Source of the DNA: Megascapheus bottae | Lineage: Eukaryota > Chordata > Mammalia > Rodentia > Geomyidae | DNA: 64,000 nucleotides | Direction of reading: 5' to 3' | Assembly (NCBI GenBank): GCA_024803745.1 | Contig: JANJXV010000193.1 | Coordinates: 1,674,001-1,738,000 of the forward strand | Part shown: piece by piece, positions 23,818-35,599 of the stretch | Position numbering within the stretch: the stretch's first letter is position 1 | Layout of the letters: each line of letters starts with the position of its first letter | Position numbers and translations under genes: made by a program | The notes under the pieces: model-generated | What the model was told of the DNA's origin: nothing | Databases searched by the model: none | What the model saw: only the letters and a program-made list of their open reading frames with translations

Positions 23818-24855
23818 TTCGACAAGGGGCAAAATGCAGGCAGAGAAGGCACTGTGAAGCAAATGTTTTGTAAAGCATGAGGGCAATGTTGACCCTTGTT
23901 TGGATCTTACCTAAGAAAGGCTCCTTGAGTTTGAGACCAGACTGGTAGTTGGGCCTAGTGGAAGACACTGTGATTGGAGAAATAAGGTGTGCTGTTTACT
24001 ACATCCACAAGTATATTGTGAGATTGGAGGAGAGATTCAGCCTCCAGTATGTCTTTGGTGAGGTCTTTTGTGAGCAAGGATCTTTGGTCATTGGGCCCTG
24101 AAAGGTGACCCTGCCTCCCTCACAATGGAACAGAATATGGAACCCTGGTAACCAAGCCACTGTAACTAACAACCAGCTCAAGCCAGCTCACTTGGCCTGT
24201 GGCTCAGGAGGAAGAAAGATGTTGCTGTGTTGTTGCCAAAGGTCAGGAAACTCGAGTCTCAGGCATGGAAGTTGTGGATGTCTTACTCTAAGATGTACAT
24301 GCTAGATCATTGCCAAGCCACAAATCCAGTATAACAGAACTTTCTCTAAGAAGAAGGCCAGGAAAATCCAGGGCAACCAGATGAGGTAAATTTCTAAGAA
24401 GAAATGTATTTGACCCCAACATCCTCTCCACACACTACAACTTTCTATTTTTTAATTTTTTATTGTAATTAGTAAAAGGGTTAGATGATATTTGCCAGAT
24501 AGAAGGTGCATTAATTCACATACATTGATACCTTTTCACATGTCTTGGTACCCATTTCCCTCCAACTCCACACCCCCCACCCTTCTTGGTTTTCCCCCCT
24601 TCCCTATCAAATTTCAGATATCCAAGTAAAACTAAATTCAATATATAAGATAAAGTGAGATACTATACCAATATGGGATAACCAAGGGACAGCAAACGAG
24701 ATGAGAGACAACATAGTACATTAAGGACAACAATCATTCATTATATGGCTTTTGTTTCAATATCCTGGAGTTCCTGTCAATTAGCTTCACATTATATGGC
24801 CTTATATATGGCCTTTTGCTCTACTGACAATCTCTACTAGTAGAGCCCAAGGTTT

Positions 24856-27800
24856 CTACTGATTATGACGAATGAGGGAAACTACTGAGCCTAAGATCCT
24901 TTGAGTCTGGCTTACTTCACTTAATATGATTTGTTCTAAGTCTTTCCATTTCCTAACAAATGGGGCGATGTCATTCTTTCTGACAGCAGCATAGAATTCC
25001 ATTGTGTACAAATACCACAACTTGTTGATCCACTCATCAACTGAGGGACATCTGGGTTCGTTCCATATCTTTGCCATGTTGAATAGTGCTGCAATGAACA
25101 TTGTTGTGCTAGTGGGTTTAGTATGCCCTTGTTTCTGGATTGTTGGGTAAATGCCAAGTAGTGGAATTGCTGGATCATAGGGGAGTTCTATGTTTAGCGT
25201 TTTGAGGCACTGCCACCCTGCTTTCCATAGTGGTTGAACGAGTTTGCACTCCCACCAACAGTGTAGTAGTGATCCCTCCTGGCCACATCACCTCCAGCAT
25301 CTGTTGTCATTCGTTTTCCTGATCCTGGCCATTCTAACTGGAGTGAGGTGGAATCTTAGAGTTGTTTTGATTTGCATTTCTTTTATGATCAGAGATGTGG
25401 AGCATTTCTTCATGTGTCTATAGGCCATTTTTGTTTCTTCTTCAGAGAAGACTCTCTTTAAGACTTTGGCCCATTTTTAATGGGATGGGTGTTACTTTGG
25501 AGGTTAGTTTTGGAGTGATTCAATTTTTTGAGTTGTTGATATATTTTAGATATGAGGCCTCTGTCCGTTGTTTGGTTGGTGAAGATCTTCTCCCACTCTG
25601 TAGGCTTCCTGATTAGTTTACTAGCTACATCCGTTGCCATACAAAAGCTCTGCAGTTTAATGCAGTCCCACTTATCCAGCCTTTCTCTGATTTGTTGTGA
25701 TTCTTGGTCCTTATTAAAAAGTTTCGACCTGTGCTAAGGAGGCCTAGTGTATCTCCTATTCCTTCCTGTAAACATTTCAGTGTGTCAGCTTTTACCTCCA
25801 GGTCTTTGATCCATTTGGAATTAATTCTAGTGCAAGGTGACAAAGAAGGATCCAACTTCAGTTTTGTGCAGGTGTTTAACCAGTTCTGCCAGCACAACTT
25901 TTTGAAGGGGCTTTCTTTCTTCCATTCTATTTTTTTGGCTCCCTTGTCAAAGATTAGGTGGCCATAGGTCTGTGGTTTAATATCTGGGTCCGCGGTTCTA
26001 CTCCATTGGACTTCAGGCCTGTTCTTGTGCCAGTACCAAGCTGTTTTGAGAATTATAGCTCTGTAATAGAGTCTTAAGTTTGGAATTGAAATTCCTCCAG
26101 CGCTGTTTTTTCTGCTAAGAAGTGTTTTTGCTATACGGGTTCTTTTATTATTCCATATGAAATTTTGAATTGCCTCTTCTATTTCTTTAAAGAATGACAT
26201 TGGGATGTTGATTGGTATTACATTGAATTTGTAGATAGCTCTTGGCAAGATTGTCATTTTCACAATGTTGATTCTTCCAATCCAGGAGCATGGGAGGTTT
26301 TTCCATTTCCTTAGTTCTGCTTTAATTTCCTTTTTTATGCTTTTAAAGTTTTCATCTAAACGGTGTTTACATTCTTAGTTAAGCTAACTGCTAGGTACTT
26401 TATTTTCTTTGAAGCTATTTTGAAAGGAATTTCTTTCCTCATTATTGCCTCGTTCCTCTCAGTGTTGGCGTAAAGTAAGGCAGTTGATTTGTTAGGGTTG
26501 ATTTTATGGCCTGCTACCCTTCCAAAGCTTTGAATCAGCTCAAGGAGCTTGGGAGTAGAGTCTATAGGATTCTTAAATACAAAATCATGTCATCTGCAAA
26601 GATCCCTACTTGGATCCTCTTTATGCTTGCTTCTTGCCTTATTGCACTGCCTAGGAATACTAGTACTATGTGAAAAAGGAGTGGAGAGAGTGGGCATCCT
26701 TGTCTCGTTCCTGATTTTAGAGGGAATGGCTTTAGATTTTCACCATTAAGTATAATACTAGCAGTGGGTTTCTCATACACAGCCTTTATTACATTGAGAA
26801 ATGTTCCATGGATTCCTAGTTTCTCCACATATTTTTACATAAAGGGATTTTCGATCTTGTCAAATGCCTTTTCCGCATCTATTGAGACAATCATGTGATT
26901 TTATCCCTGCTCCTGTTGATGTGTTGAATTATATTAATTGATTTGTGTATGTTGAACCAGCTTTCCCTCCCTGTGATGAATCCAGTTTGATCATAGTGTA
27001 TATTTTTTTTGATGAGTTGTTGTAGACGGTTGGCCAGTATTTTGTTGAGAAGTTTTGCATCGATGTTCATCAAAGAAATCGGTCTATAGATCTCTTTCTT
27101 TGATGAATCTCTGTCTGGTTTGGGGATGAGGGATATGCTGGCTTCACAGAATCAGTTTGGTAAAGAACCTTCATTTTCAATATCATTGAAGAGCTTGAGG
27201 AGTATTGGTGTGACCTCTGCTTTGAAGACCTTATAGAATTCAGCTGTGAATCCATCTGGCCCTGGGCTCTTTTTAAGTGGAAGTTGTCTAATTTCCATTT
27301 CTATTTCAGAGCTTGAAATAGGCCTGTTGATTTGGGTTAGCTCTTCTTAGTTCAGTGTGGGTATGTTAATATTGTCTAGGAATTCATCCATTTCTTCTAG
27401 ATGCTCAAATTTGTTGGCATAAAGTTTTGAGAAGTATTCCCTCATGATATTCTGGATCTTGGTAATTTCTGTCGTGATATTACCATTTTCATCTGCGATT
27501 TTGTTTATTTCGATATGCTCTCTTCTTTTTTTGGTAAGATTTGCTAAGGGCTTGTCAATTTTGTTAATTCTTTCAAGAACCATTTCCTTGTTTTGTTGAT
27601 TCTTTCTATAGTTCTTTTATTCCAAATCATTTAATTCTGCTTTGATTTTAATAATTTCCTTTCTCCTAATGGGTTTAGGGTTGGTTTGTTGCTCTTTTTC
27701 CAGGAGGTTAAGGTGAGACATTAACTAGTTGGTTTGCCATTTTTCCAACTTGCTGTTGTAGGCACCCCACGCTATAAATTTTCCTCTGAGTACTGCCTTT

Positions 27801-28671
27801 GTTGTGTCCCTAAGGAGTTGATATTTGCGTGCTCCTTATTGTTAAATTTCATAAACAGTTGGATATCTGTTCTGATCTCTTCGATTTCCCATTGTTTTTG
27901 ATTCAACAATGTGTTGTTCAGTCTCCATGAGTTACAGGGTTTTCTTTGGTGGAGATGTGTGTTCAGCTCCAATTTGATGCCTTTATGGTCTGAGAGTGTG
28001 CATGGAATAATTTCAGTGTTTCTGAATCTGTCCAGGTTTTCTATATGGCCTAAGATGTGGTCTATTTTGGAAAATGTTCCATGTGCTGCTGAGAAAAACG
28101 TATATTGTGTTGTTACTGGGTGTAATATTCTGCAGATGTCTCTTAAATCTATTTGGTCTATATAGTTGTTCAGTTCTAAGGTTTCTCTCTTGAGTTTTTG
28201 CCTTGTTGATCTGTCCATAGGTGAGAGTGGTGTGTTAAACTCACCAACAATCACTGTATTTCGATCTATGTATGGTTTCAGTGTAAGTAAAGTTTGCTTG
28301 ATAAGTTTGTAGCTCCGGCATTGCGTGTGTAAATATTTAGGATTGTTATGTCTTCCGGGAGGAAAGATCCCATTAGTAGTATGTAGTAACCTTCTTTGTC
28401 TTTTCTTACTAATTTTAGTTTGAAGTCTATTGTATCTGATATGAGGATGGCAACTGTAGCCTGTTTATGGGGGCAGTTAGCTTGATAGAGTTTATTCCAA
28501 CCTCTCACTTTCAAAAGATGATTGTTTTTGGGTAAGATGTGTCTCTTGAAGTCAGCAGAACGATGGCTCTTGCTTTTTGATCCAACTAGACACCCTATGC
28601 CGTTTAATTGGAGAGTTAAGTCCATTGATATTGAGAGTTAGGATTGAGAGATATTTATTAGTTCCTACCAT
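24856..28671 (-). pseudogene. L1 ORF2 relic, copy 4
   Basis: Endonuclease part at 27772-28254 with 'IVGEFNTPL' (Glu at the catalytic Asp position, as in the other copies). The reverse transcriptase keeps '[10 protein letters not shown]' (copies 1-3 have GK) but has lost eight codons just before the catalytic core, near 26602. Several frame breaks; one segment of 212 codons is open at 25625-26263. Confidence 0.93.
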
Positions 28672-28719
28672 TTTTAAAAGCTTTTAGTAGGGCCTGTGTC
28701 TTGACAGTTCTTGTAGTCC

Positions 28720-29902
28720 TTAGATGGTATTCTGTTTAGGTGCCATTTCTTTCCCTATATTGCATTTATTTTGGTTTTCTATGTATAGAGCATCTTTGAG
28801 AATTCTCTCTAGTGTTGGTTTTGTTTTGACATATTGTTGCAGCTTTTCCCTGGAATGGAATGTTTTTATTTTTCCCTCAGTTATGAATGAGAGCTTAGCT
28901 GGCTACAGTATTTTTGGTTGGTAGTTATTTGATTTAAGGGCATGACATATATGCTTCCAGTCACTTCGTGCTTGCATGGTCTCTGCTGAGAAATCTGGGG
29001 TTATTCTGATTGGTTTGCCTTTGTAGGTTACTGATCCCTTTTCCCTGGCTACCTTTAGGATCTTTCCTTTCATTTCTATTGATCCAGTTCGGATCACAAT
29101 GTGGCGGTGGGATGTTCTTTTCTGGTCAGGTCTGTTTGCGATTCTAATAGCTTTTCGTATGTGGATGGGCCTGCCCTTCTGGATATTTGGGAAATTCTCT
29201 GAGATGATTCCCTGAAGTATATTTTCAATTCCCCTGACCTCTTTCTCCACGCCCTCCTCAATACCAACTAGCCTTAAATTAGGCTTCCTAATTGTATCTT
29301 TGACCTCCTGAAGCGCTCTCTCATATTTCCTACATTTGGATTGACTCATTTTCTGTTCTTTATAATACCTAAATTATCTTCAGCCACAGAAATTCTCTCC
29401 TCTGAAATGTCTAACCTGCTATCAAGGTATCTACTTTATTTTTCATCTCCCTTGCTTCTAATTGCTCACTTTTGATGCCTTGCATCCCTTGTTTTAGATC
29501 ATGTATGGATTTCTTTACCTCCTTGATTTCCTTTTGAGTGGTTAGCTCAGTAGCTTTATTTTCTTTGGACATTTGCTGGAGTTTGGTCACGTTTTTATTT
29601 GTGGATTCTTTGAATTCATCCATCTTTCTTTGAAAAACCTTTATTATGGCCTCCTTTATGGCTTCTTCTTTTTCACTTATCACCTTGTTTTTGCTTTCCT
29701 CTTGTTCAGGTATGGCTTCCTCCATTATCTCTTTCTTTATATTTTCACATTTTTCATTAATGATGTTTATCAATTGCATTTGTGTAGCACTTGGAAGACT
29801 CTGGTCTAGGTTTGCCAGTGACTGTTCCACTGTCTGTTTATATTGGGTGGGGGATGTTGTTTCTTGGTTTGACATTTTTCTTGAGATTCTTGTTCTGCCC
29901 AT
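28720..29902 (-). pseudogene. L1 ORF1 relic, copy 4
   Basis: The best-preserved ORF1 in the array. Residues from 'MGRTRISRKMSNQE' are open for 163 codons (29411-29902), a frame break follows, and then the RRM and C-terminal domain are open at 28903-29349 ('LRLVGIEEGVEKE', 'RTSHRHIVIRTG', 'KGKPIRITPDFSAETMQARS'). The C-terminal frame stops at the same TAG before 'PAKLSF' as in the other copies. Confidence 0.93.
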
Positions 29903-30587
29903 TTGAAAATGGGAGCAAGATTACTACTAAATACGATTATAGTTTTTCAGATATAACCAACCTAGACCTCTGTAGCTGGCAGACACTAGATGTTCACAAG
30001 TTTTGATTGGTATTATCACTCTTTCTTTTTGTGCACTTACAGACAAGCCTAATACAACCACTGATAAGCGATTTATACCCAAAACAATAAGCCTCTCAAT
30101 CCAATCTCTATTGTCTTTAAGTCCCTCTGAGCCTAGAGAATAATTAACCACCTACATATACAATATTGCTCAACAGCCATCAAGTGTAGATCCGTGCAGT
30201 ATAAGGGTTGAAAGACGAGCAGAGGTCCAGAGATAGAAAAAAAGAATGAGAGAGGTCAGGGGAGGTGCAAGAGGATTAACGTAGGAGTGTAAGAATATTG
30301 TAGTAATGAAGAAAAGTTATAGCATAAGGATAACTGACCTAAGTTGGTAAGTAGGTAGCATATTTGAGTACAAAGTTTGGAAAGTATTAGAATAAAACTT
30401 ATGTGTTGCTGCACGACTAGCTCTTAGCCCAACCAGTGGCCTCACAGTGGACCATGGGATGGATCTGTTTTTCTTGTCTACGTTGAGGGAAAGGGGTATT
30501 TCACAAGATGCAGAAGCAAAGATTTTAGAAGCAAATGCTGTGAGTGAATTAGCTTGTAAAAAGCATTTTTATTTTCTTTTATCTTTC

Positions 30588-30775
30588 TGCCAGTCTTGGG
30601 GCTTGAATTCAGGGCCTGAGCACTGTCCTCGGGTTTTCTCAAGTCTAGCCCTCTGCCACTTGAGCCACAGTGCCACATCTAGATTTTCTATCTATGTGAT
30701 ACTGAGCAATCAAACCAAGATCTTCATGGATGCTAGGCAAGCACTCTACCACTATGCCAAACTCTCAACCCTGAC
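30588..30775 (-). mobile_element. ID-like SINE A in spacer 4
   Basis: The same insertion in complement orientation. Confidence 0.9.
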
Positions 30776-31008
30776 ATAGTAATTATAAAGTCATCATCAT
30801 CATCATCATATCCAAATATCTTTTCTCCAACAAAGAATGAACACTTAACTGTGTCTAATGCTTTTTTTTAATTTCACGAATTCTTCTGTGTTTTTCCCTC
30901 TTGCATTTTTTCCACATGACAGCAAAGCTAATCATCAGGAAAAAATTGATTAGGATACAGAAACCTAATAATATCCTAGTAGATTGACGTCAAAAATATG
31001 TGCAAGAT

Positions 31009-31203
31009 GCCCTGTGTGCTTGACCTATTGGTAGAGTCCTTGGCTACCAAGCAGTAAGCCTCAGGTTTGATTCCTCATTACCACATACATAGAAAACGCT
31101 GCAAGTGGTGCTGTGGCTCGGTGGAAAGCTAAAGCCTAAAGAAAGCCCAAGAACAATGTTCACACTCTGAGGTCAAGTCCCAAGACTAGCAAAAACAAAA
31201 AAA
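31009..31203 (+). mobile_element. ID-like SINE B in spacer 4
   Basis: The same insertion, with private changes in the A-box region ('tgacctattggtagag') and a tail interrupted by one C. Confidence 0.88.
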
Positions 31204-31832
31204 TTCGACAAGGGGCAAAATGCAGGCAAAGAAGGCACTGTGAAGCAAATGTTTTGTAAAGGATGAGGGCAATATTGACCCTTAAGTTTGGATCTTACCT
31301 AAGAAAGGCTCCTTGAGCCTGAGACCAGACTGGTAGTTGGGCCTAGTGGAAGACATTGGGATTGAACAAATAAGGTGTGCTGTATACTACATCCACATGT
31401 ATATTGTGAGATTGGAGGAGAGATTCAGCCTCCAGTATGTCTTTGGTGAGGTCTTTTGTGAGCAAGGATCTTTGGTCATTGGGCCCTGAAAGGTGACCCT
31501 GCCTCCCTCACAATGGAACAGAATATGGAACCCTGGTAACCAAGCCACTGTAACTAACAACCAGCTCAAGCCAGCTCACTTGGCCTGTGGCTCCGGAGGA
31601 AGCAAGATGTTGCTGTGCTGTTGCCAAAGGTCAGGAAACTCGAGTCTCAGGCATGGAAGTTGTGGATGTCTTACTCGAAGATGTACATGCTAGATCATTG
31701 CCAAGCCACAAATCCAGTATAACAGAACTTTCTCTAAGAAGAAGGCCAGGAAAATCCAGGGCAACCAGATGAGGTAAATTTCTAAGAAGAAATGTATTTG
31801 ACCCCATCATCCTCCCCACACACTACAACTTT

Positions 31833-34110
31833 CTTTTTTTTCATTTTTTTATTGTAATTAGTAAAAGGGTTAGATGATATTTGCCAGATAGAAGGTGCAT
31901 TAATTCACATACATTGATACCCTTTCACATGTCTTGGTACCCATTTCCCTCCAACCCCACACCCCCCACCCGTCTTGGTTTTCTCCCCTTCCCTATCAAA
32001 TTTCAAATATCCAAATACAAATAAATTCAATATATCAGATAACCAAGTGAGATACTATACCAAATGGGATAACCAAGGGACAGCAAACGAGATGAGAGAC
32101 AACATAGTACATTAAGGACAACAATCATTCATTATATGGCTTTTGTGTCAATATCCGGGAGGTCCTTTCAATTAACTTCACATTATATGGCCTTATATAT
32201 GGCCGTTTGCTCTATTGACAATCTCTGCTAGTAGAGCCCAAGGTTTCTACTGATTATGACGAATGAGGGAAACCACTGAGCCTAAGTTCCTTTGAGTCTG
32301 GCTTACTTCACTTAATATGATTTGTTCTAAGTCTTTCCATTTCCTAACAAATGTGGCAATGTCATTCTTTCTGACAGCAGCATAGAATTCCATTGTGTAC
32401 AAATACCACAACTTGTTGATCCACTCATCAACTTAGGGACATCTGGGTTGGTTCCATATCTTTGCTATGGTGAATAGTGCTGCAATGAACATTGTTGTGC
32501 TACTGGGTTTAGTATGCCCTTGTTTCTGGATTGTTGGGTAAATGCCAAGTACTGGAATTGCTGGGTCATAGGGGAGTTGTATGTTTAGCGTTTTGAAGCA
32601 CTGCTGCACTGCTTTCCATAGTGGTTGAACGAGTTTGCACTCCCACCAACAGTGTAGTAATGATCCCTCCTGACCACATCCCCTCCAGCATCTGTTGTCA
32701 TTTGTTTTCCTGATCCTGGCCATTCTAACTGGAGTTAGGTGGAATCTTAGACTTGTTTTGACTTGCATTTCTTTTACGATCAGAGATGTTGAGCATTTCT
32801 TCATGTGTGTATAGGCCATTTTTGTTTCTTCTTCAGAGAAGACTCTCTTTAAGTCTTTGGCCCATTTTGTAATGGGATGGGTGTTACTTTGGAGGTTAGT
32901 TTTGGAGTGATTCAATTTTTTGAGTTGTTGATATATTTTAGATATGAGGCCTTTGTCCGTTGTTTGGTTGGTGAAGGTCTTCTCCCACTCTGTAGGCTTC
33001 CTGATTAGTTTACTAGCTATATCCGTTGCCATACAAAAGCTCTGCAGTTTAATGCAGTCCCACTTATCCAGCCTTCCTCTGATTTGTTGTGATTCTTGGT
33101 CCTTATTAAGAAAGTTTCGACCTGTGCCAAGGATGCCTAGTGTATCTCCTATTCCTTCCTGTAAACTTTTCAGTGTGTCAGCTTTTACCTCCAGGTCTTT
33201 GATCCATTTGGAGTTAATTCTAGTGCAAGGTGACAAAGAAGGATCCAACTTTAGTTTTCTGCAGGTGTTTAACCAGTTCTGCCAGCACAACTTGTTGAAG
33301 AGGCTATCTTTCTTCCATTCTATTTTTTTGGCTCCCTTGTCAAAGATTAGGTGGCCATAGGTCTGTGGTTTAATATCTGGGTCCGCATTTCTCCTCCAAT
33401 GGACTTCAGGCCTGTTCTTGTGCCCGTACCAAGATGTTTTGAGAATTATAGCTCTGTAAGAGAGTCTTAAGTTTGGAATTGAAATTCCTGTTCTTTCTGC
33501 TAAGAAGTATTTTTGCTATACGGGGTCTTTTATTATTCCATATGAAATTTTGAATTGCCTCTTCTATTTCTTTAAAGAATGACATTGGGATGTTGATTGG
33601 TATTACATTGAATTTGTAGATAGCCCTTGGCAAGATTGTCATTTTCACAATGTTGATTCTTCCAATCCAGGAGCATGGGAGGTTTTTCCATTTCCTTAGT
33701 TCTGCTTTTATTTCCTTTTTTTATGGTTTTAAAGTTTTCATCTAAACGGTCCTTTATATTCTTAGTTAAGCTAATTGCTAGGTACTTTATTTTCTTTGAG
33801 GCTACTGTGAAAGGAATTTCTTTCCTGATTATTGCCTCGTTCCTCTCAGTGTTGGCGTAAAGTAAGGTAGTTGATTTGTGATGGTTCCTTTTATGGCCTG
33901 TTACCCTTCCAAATCTTTGAATCAGCTCAAGGAGCTTTGAAGTAGAGTCTATAGGATTCTTTAAATAAAGAATCATGTCATCGGCAAAGAGGGATAGTTT
34001 TATTTCCTCTTTCCCTACTTGGATGCCCTTTATGCTTGCTTCTTGCCTTATTGCACTGCCTCGGAATTCTAGTACTATGTTAAAAAGTAGTGGAGGGAGT
34101 GTGCATCCTG
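31833..34110 (-). mobile_element. Truncated L1, array copy 5 (right edge of the array)
   Basis: 3' tail, 3' UTR and the C-terminal two-fifths of ORF2. Similarity to the other copies stops at about 34110 ('gtgcatcctg'), within the reverse transcriptase region, and is followed by unrelated SINE-bearing DNA. Because the 3' end is kept and the 5' part is missing, it looks like a cut at the array edge; a 5'-truncated founder is also possible. Confidence 0.94.
32247..34110 (-). pseudogene. L1 ORF2 relic (C-terminal part), copy 5
   Basis: Contains the longest open ORF2 stretch in the array, 285 codons at 32433-33290, including the cysteine region ('[19 protein letters not shown]'). It is open because copy 5 lacks the frameshifts near 3053, 3332 and 3565 of copy 1. 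A private stop at 32433 ends it early. The reverse transcriptase tail lies at 33572-33976. Confidence 0.92.
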
Positions 34111-34164
34111 AATGCTACCCCCTAGCACTTTAATGCAAAGCTTAGGGCTGTGGCATTTTAAGCA

Positions 34165-34305
34165 CAATTCAACGCTCTGTTTTTTGCTGGTTAATTAGAG
34201 GTAAAAATATTATGGAATTTATTGCGTGGCTGATTTTGAACTGGAATCCTCAGTTCTCAGCTTATCTTGAGTAGCTAGGATTACAGTACTTTTACAACAT
34301 GTATG
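34165..34305 (-). mobile_element. Degraded 7SL/B1-like SINE piece
   Basis: Reads 'gtggcattttaagcac', 'gctggttaattagaggtaaa' and 'tcttgagtagctaggatta' on the plus strand, the complement of the B1-like SINE module. Confidence 0.65.
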
Positions 34306-34588
34306 CTCATACACATTGCTTCTGATCCAAACACTCATTGATGAACGATGATTGACTGTAATTTACTAGATGGGATTCTAGTAAGTATATATTTCCACTT
34401 CCACTCTGAAGCCAGGGAAATGTTTCTGGTACATGTTTCAACTATCTCCCAAAGAGGAAATAATATGTGAGTACGTTTGATAGTATTTCAGATAGGAGAT
34501 GGAATTTGGTGTTTGGAACCTGTTGGGCAGAGTGTATCAGCTGGGCTGTGATAACAGAGATGATGTTACAGACAGTAATATTTTCATC
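34306..34588. other. Unique DNA beyond the array edge
   Basis: No open frame of note, no clear repeat and no RNA gene seen here. Confidence 0.5.
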
Positions 34589-34672
34589 CCAGACAGACTT
34601 AATCCAGATCCTTGGATTTCAGGCCTTGATTAGATAGAATTACAAGTGTGAGCTGCCACCACCACCTGGTTC
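34589..34672 (-). mobile_element. SINE fragment (B1-like end)
   Basis: 'cagatccttggatttcaggc' followed by 'gaattacaagtgtgagctgc' is the complement of the head of the B1-like SINE module. Confidence 0.6.
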
Positions 34673-35364
34673 ATTTTGGAAACCTTAATTGCTTCTCATT
34701 TGTTCCTTTCCTTTTTTGGAAGATTGATCTAAGCTGGCTGATTCTGCATCACAATGAAGAGATTGGCCTCAGGAATTGCAAATATTTGTTTCATCAGCAC
34801 GGAATGAATGAAGTTGATCTAAACCCAATAGTATTTTCCTTCTGATAAATAGGGAACTTACTTATATCATTTTTCCTTGCCTTTGCTTTCCCAAAGCAAG
34901 CAACATGTTTCTTAAAAACTATACTTCATGAAAACATTATAATTAGAAGCTATCTTCTGCACACTTCAGAATAGTCCTGCATTTATAAACTTATATTACC
35001 ATATTAGGTAGAAGAATGGTGACTGTTAGTTTCATAACTATTTCATATGTTTTCCTCTTTAAGGCTCATTAAGTCAAGAAGGGATTAAATACATTTATAT
35101 AATAGTAGAACATAGCTCCTGCTGATTTGATGTGTGTGCAGATGATACACAGATTTATTAGGATTACTCAAAAGTTTTCTTCAAATTTTCAGTAGTAGAC
35201 TGCTATGCTAACTGGAAGGTGATAGTAATGATGCTGAAATTCTATGAATCAGCTATGAAGCAGAATTTCAGGGGAGAGTATTTGCTAGGGACTTAATTTC
35301 TAAGACGCATATCAAGAATATTGAACTATAACACCCAATGATGGAGGACTCAGCGTCACATTTT
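34673..35364. other. AT-rich unique DNA
   Basis: About 690 bp without a convincing gene or repeat. A 65-codon frame at 34648-34845 overlaps a SINE end and looks fortuitous. Confidence 0.5.
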
Positions 35365-35585
35365 GTTTTTTTATGCAAGTCCTGGGACTTGAACCCAGGG
35401 CCTGGGAACTGTCCTTAAAAGTTTTTTTTTGCTTCAGGATAGTGTTCTACCACTTTATCCACAGCTCCACTTCCAGATTTTTGGTAATGAACTGTAAATC
35501 AGAATATCATGCAATTTGTTTGGGCTGGATTCAAACCTGATTCTGTGTAGATAGGATTCCAAGTGTGAGCGCACAGAGCCTGGCT
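35365..35585 (-). mobile_element. Composite SINE, diverged
   Basis: 'agtcctgggacttgaaccca' and 'gggcctgggaactgtcctta' start the ID-like module in complement, with a B1-like end 'taggattccaagtgtgagcg' near 35560. Confidence 0.8.
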
Positions 35586-35599
35586 AGTATCATTCATCA

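Larger units (their letters stand above)
23086..24444. repeat. Array spacer 3 (non-L1 DNA)
   Basis: Same layout as the other spacers but visibly more diverged: a shorter CAT-trinucleotide tract near 23412, a changed stretch at about 23461-23530, and changes near 24421-24450. Confidence 0.92.
24445..30464 (-). mobile_element. Full-length L1, array copy 4 (diverged)
   Basis: Complete L1 with all parts, but clearly more different from copies 1-3 than those are from each other. It keeps sequence that copies 1-3 have lost (near 25197, 27626 and 28298) and has its own 24-bp deletion near 26602. The A-rich 3' tail is at 24446-24465 and the 5' UTR runs from 29903 to 30464. Confidence 0.95.
30465..31832. 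repeat. Array spacer 4 (non-L1 DNA)
   Basis: The last spacer of the array. It has private changes, including 'ggatgagggcaatattgacc' and an interrupted A tail after SINE B. In some places it is closer to the inverted homologue at 46 kb than the inner spacers are, for example 'gaagcaaatg' near 31242 and 'gatctttggtc' near 31468. Confidence 0.92.
1..34110 (-). repeat. Tandem array of 7.38-kb units (full-length L1 plus 1.36-kb spacer)
   Basis: The same sequence returns at 1, 7385, 14769, 22151 and 29528, giving periods of 7384, 7384, 7382 and 7377 bp. Each unit joins one full-length minus-strand L1 to the same non-L1 spacer, with the same junctions every time. Five spacers, four whole L1 copies and two partial L1 copies are present. 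The left edge lies inside L1 ORF1, so the array extends beyond the window; the right edge is abrupt, inside ORF2 of the fifth L1. Every copy keeps the same two SINEs at the same spacer positions, which points to DNA-level tandem duplication. Strand refers to the L1 sense direction. Confidence 0.97.

Noticed and set aside
1..34110. A CRISPR-like or rDNA-like array
   Set aside because: The repeats are kilobases long and consist of L1 plus spacer. No short repeats with unique spacers and no rRNA sequence are present.
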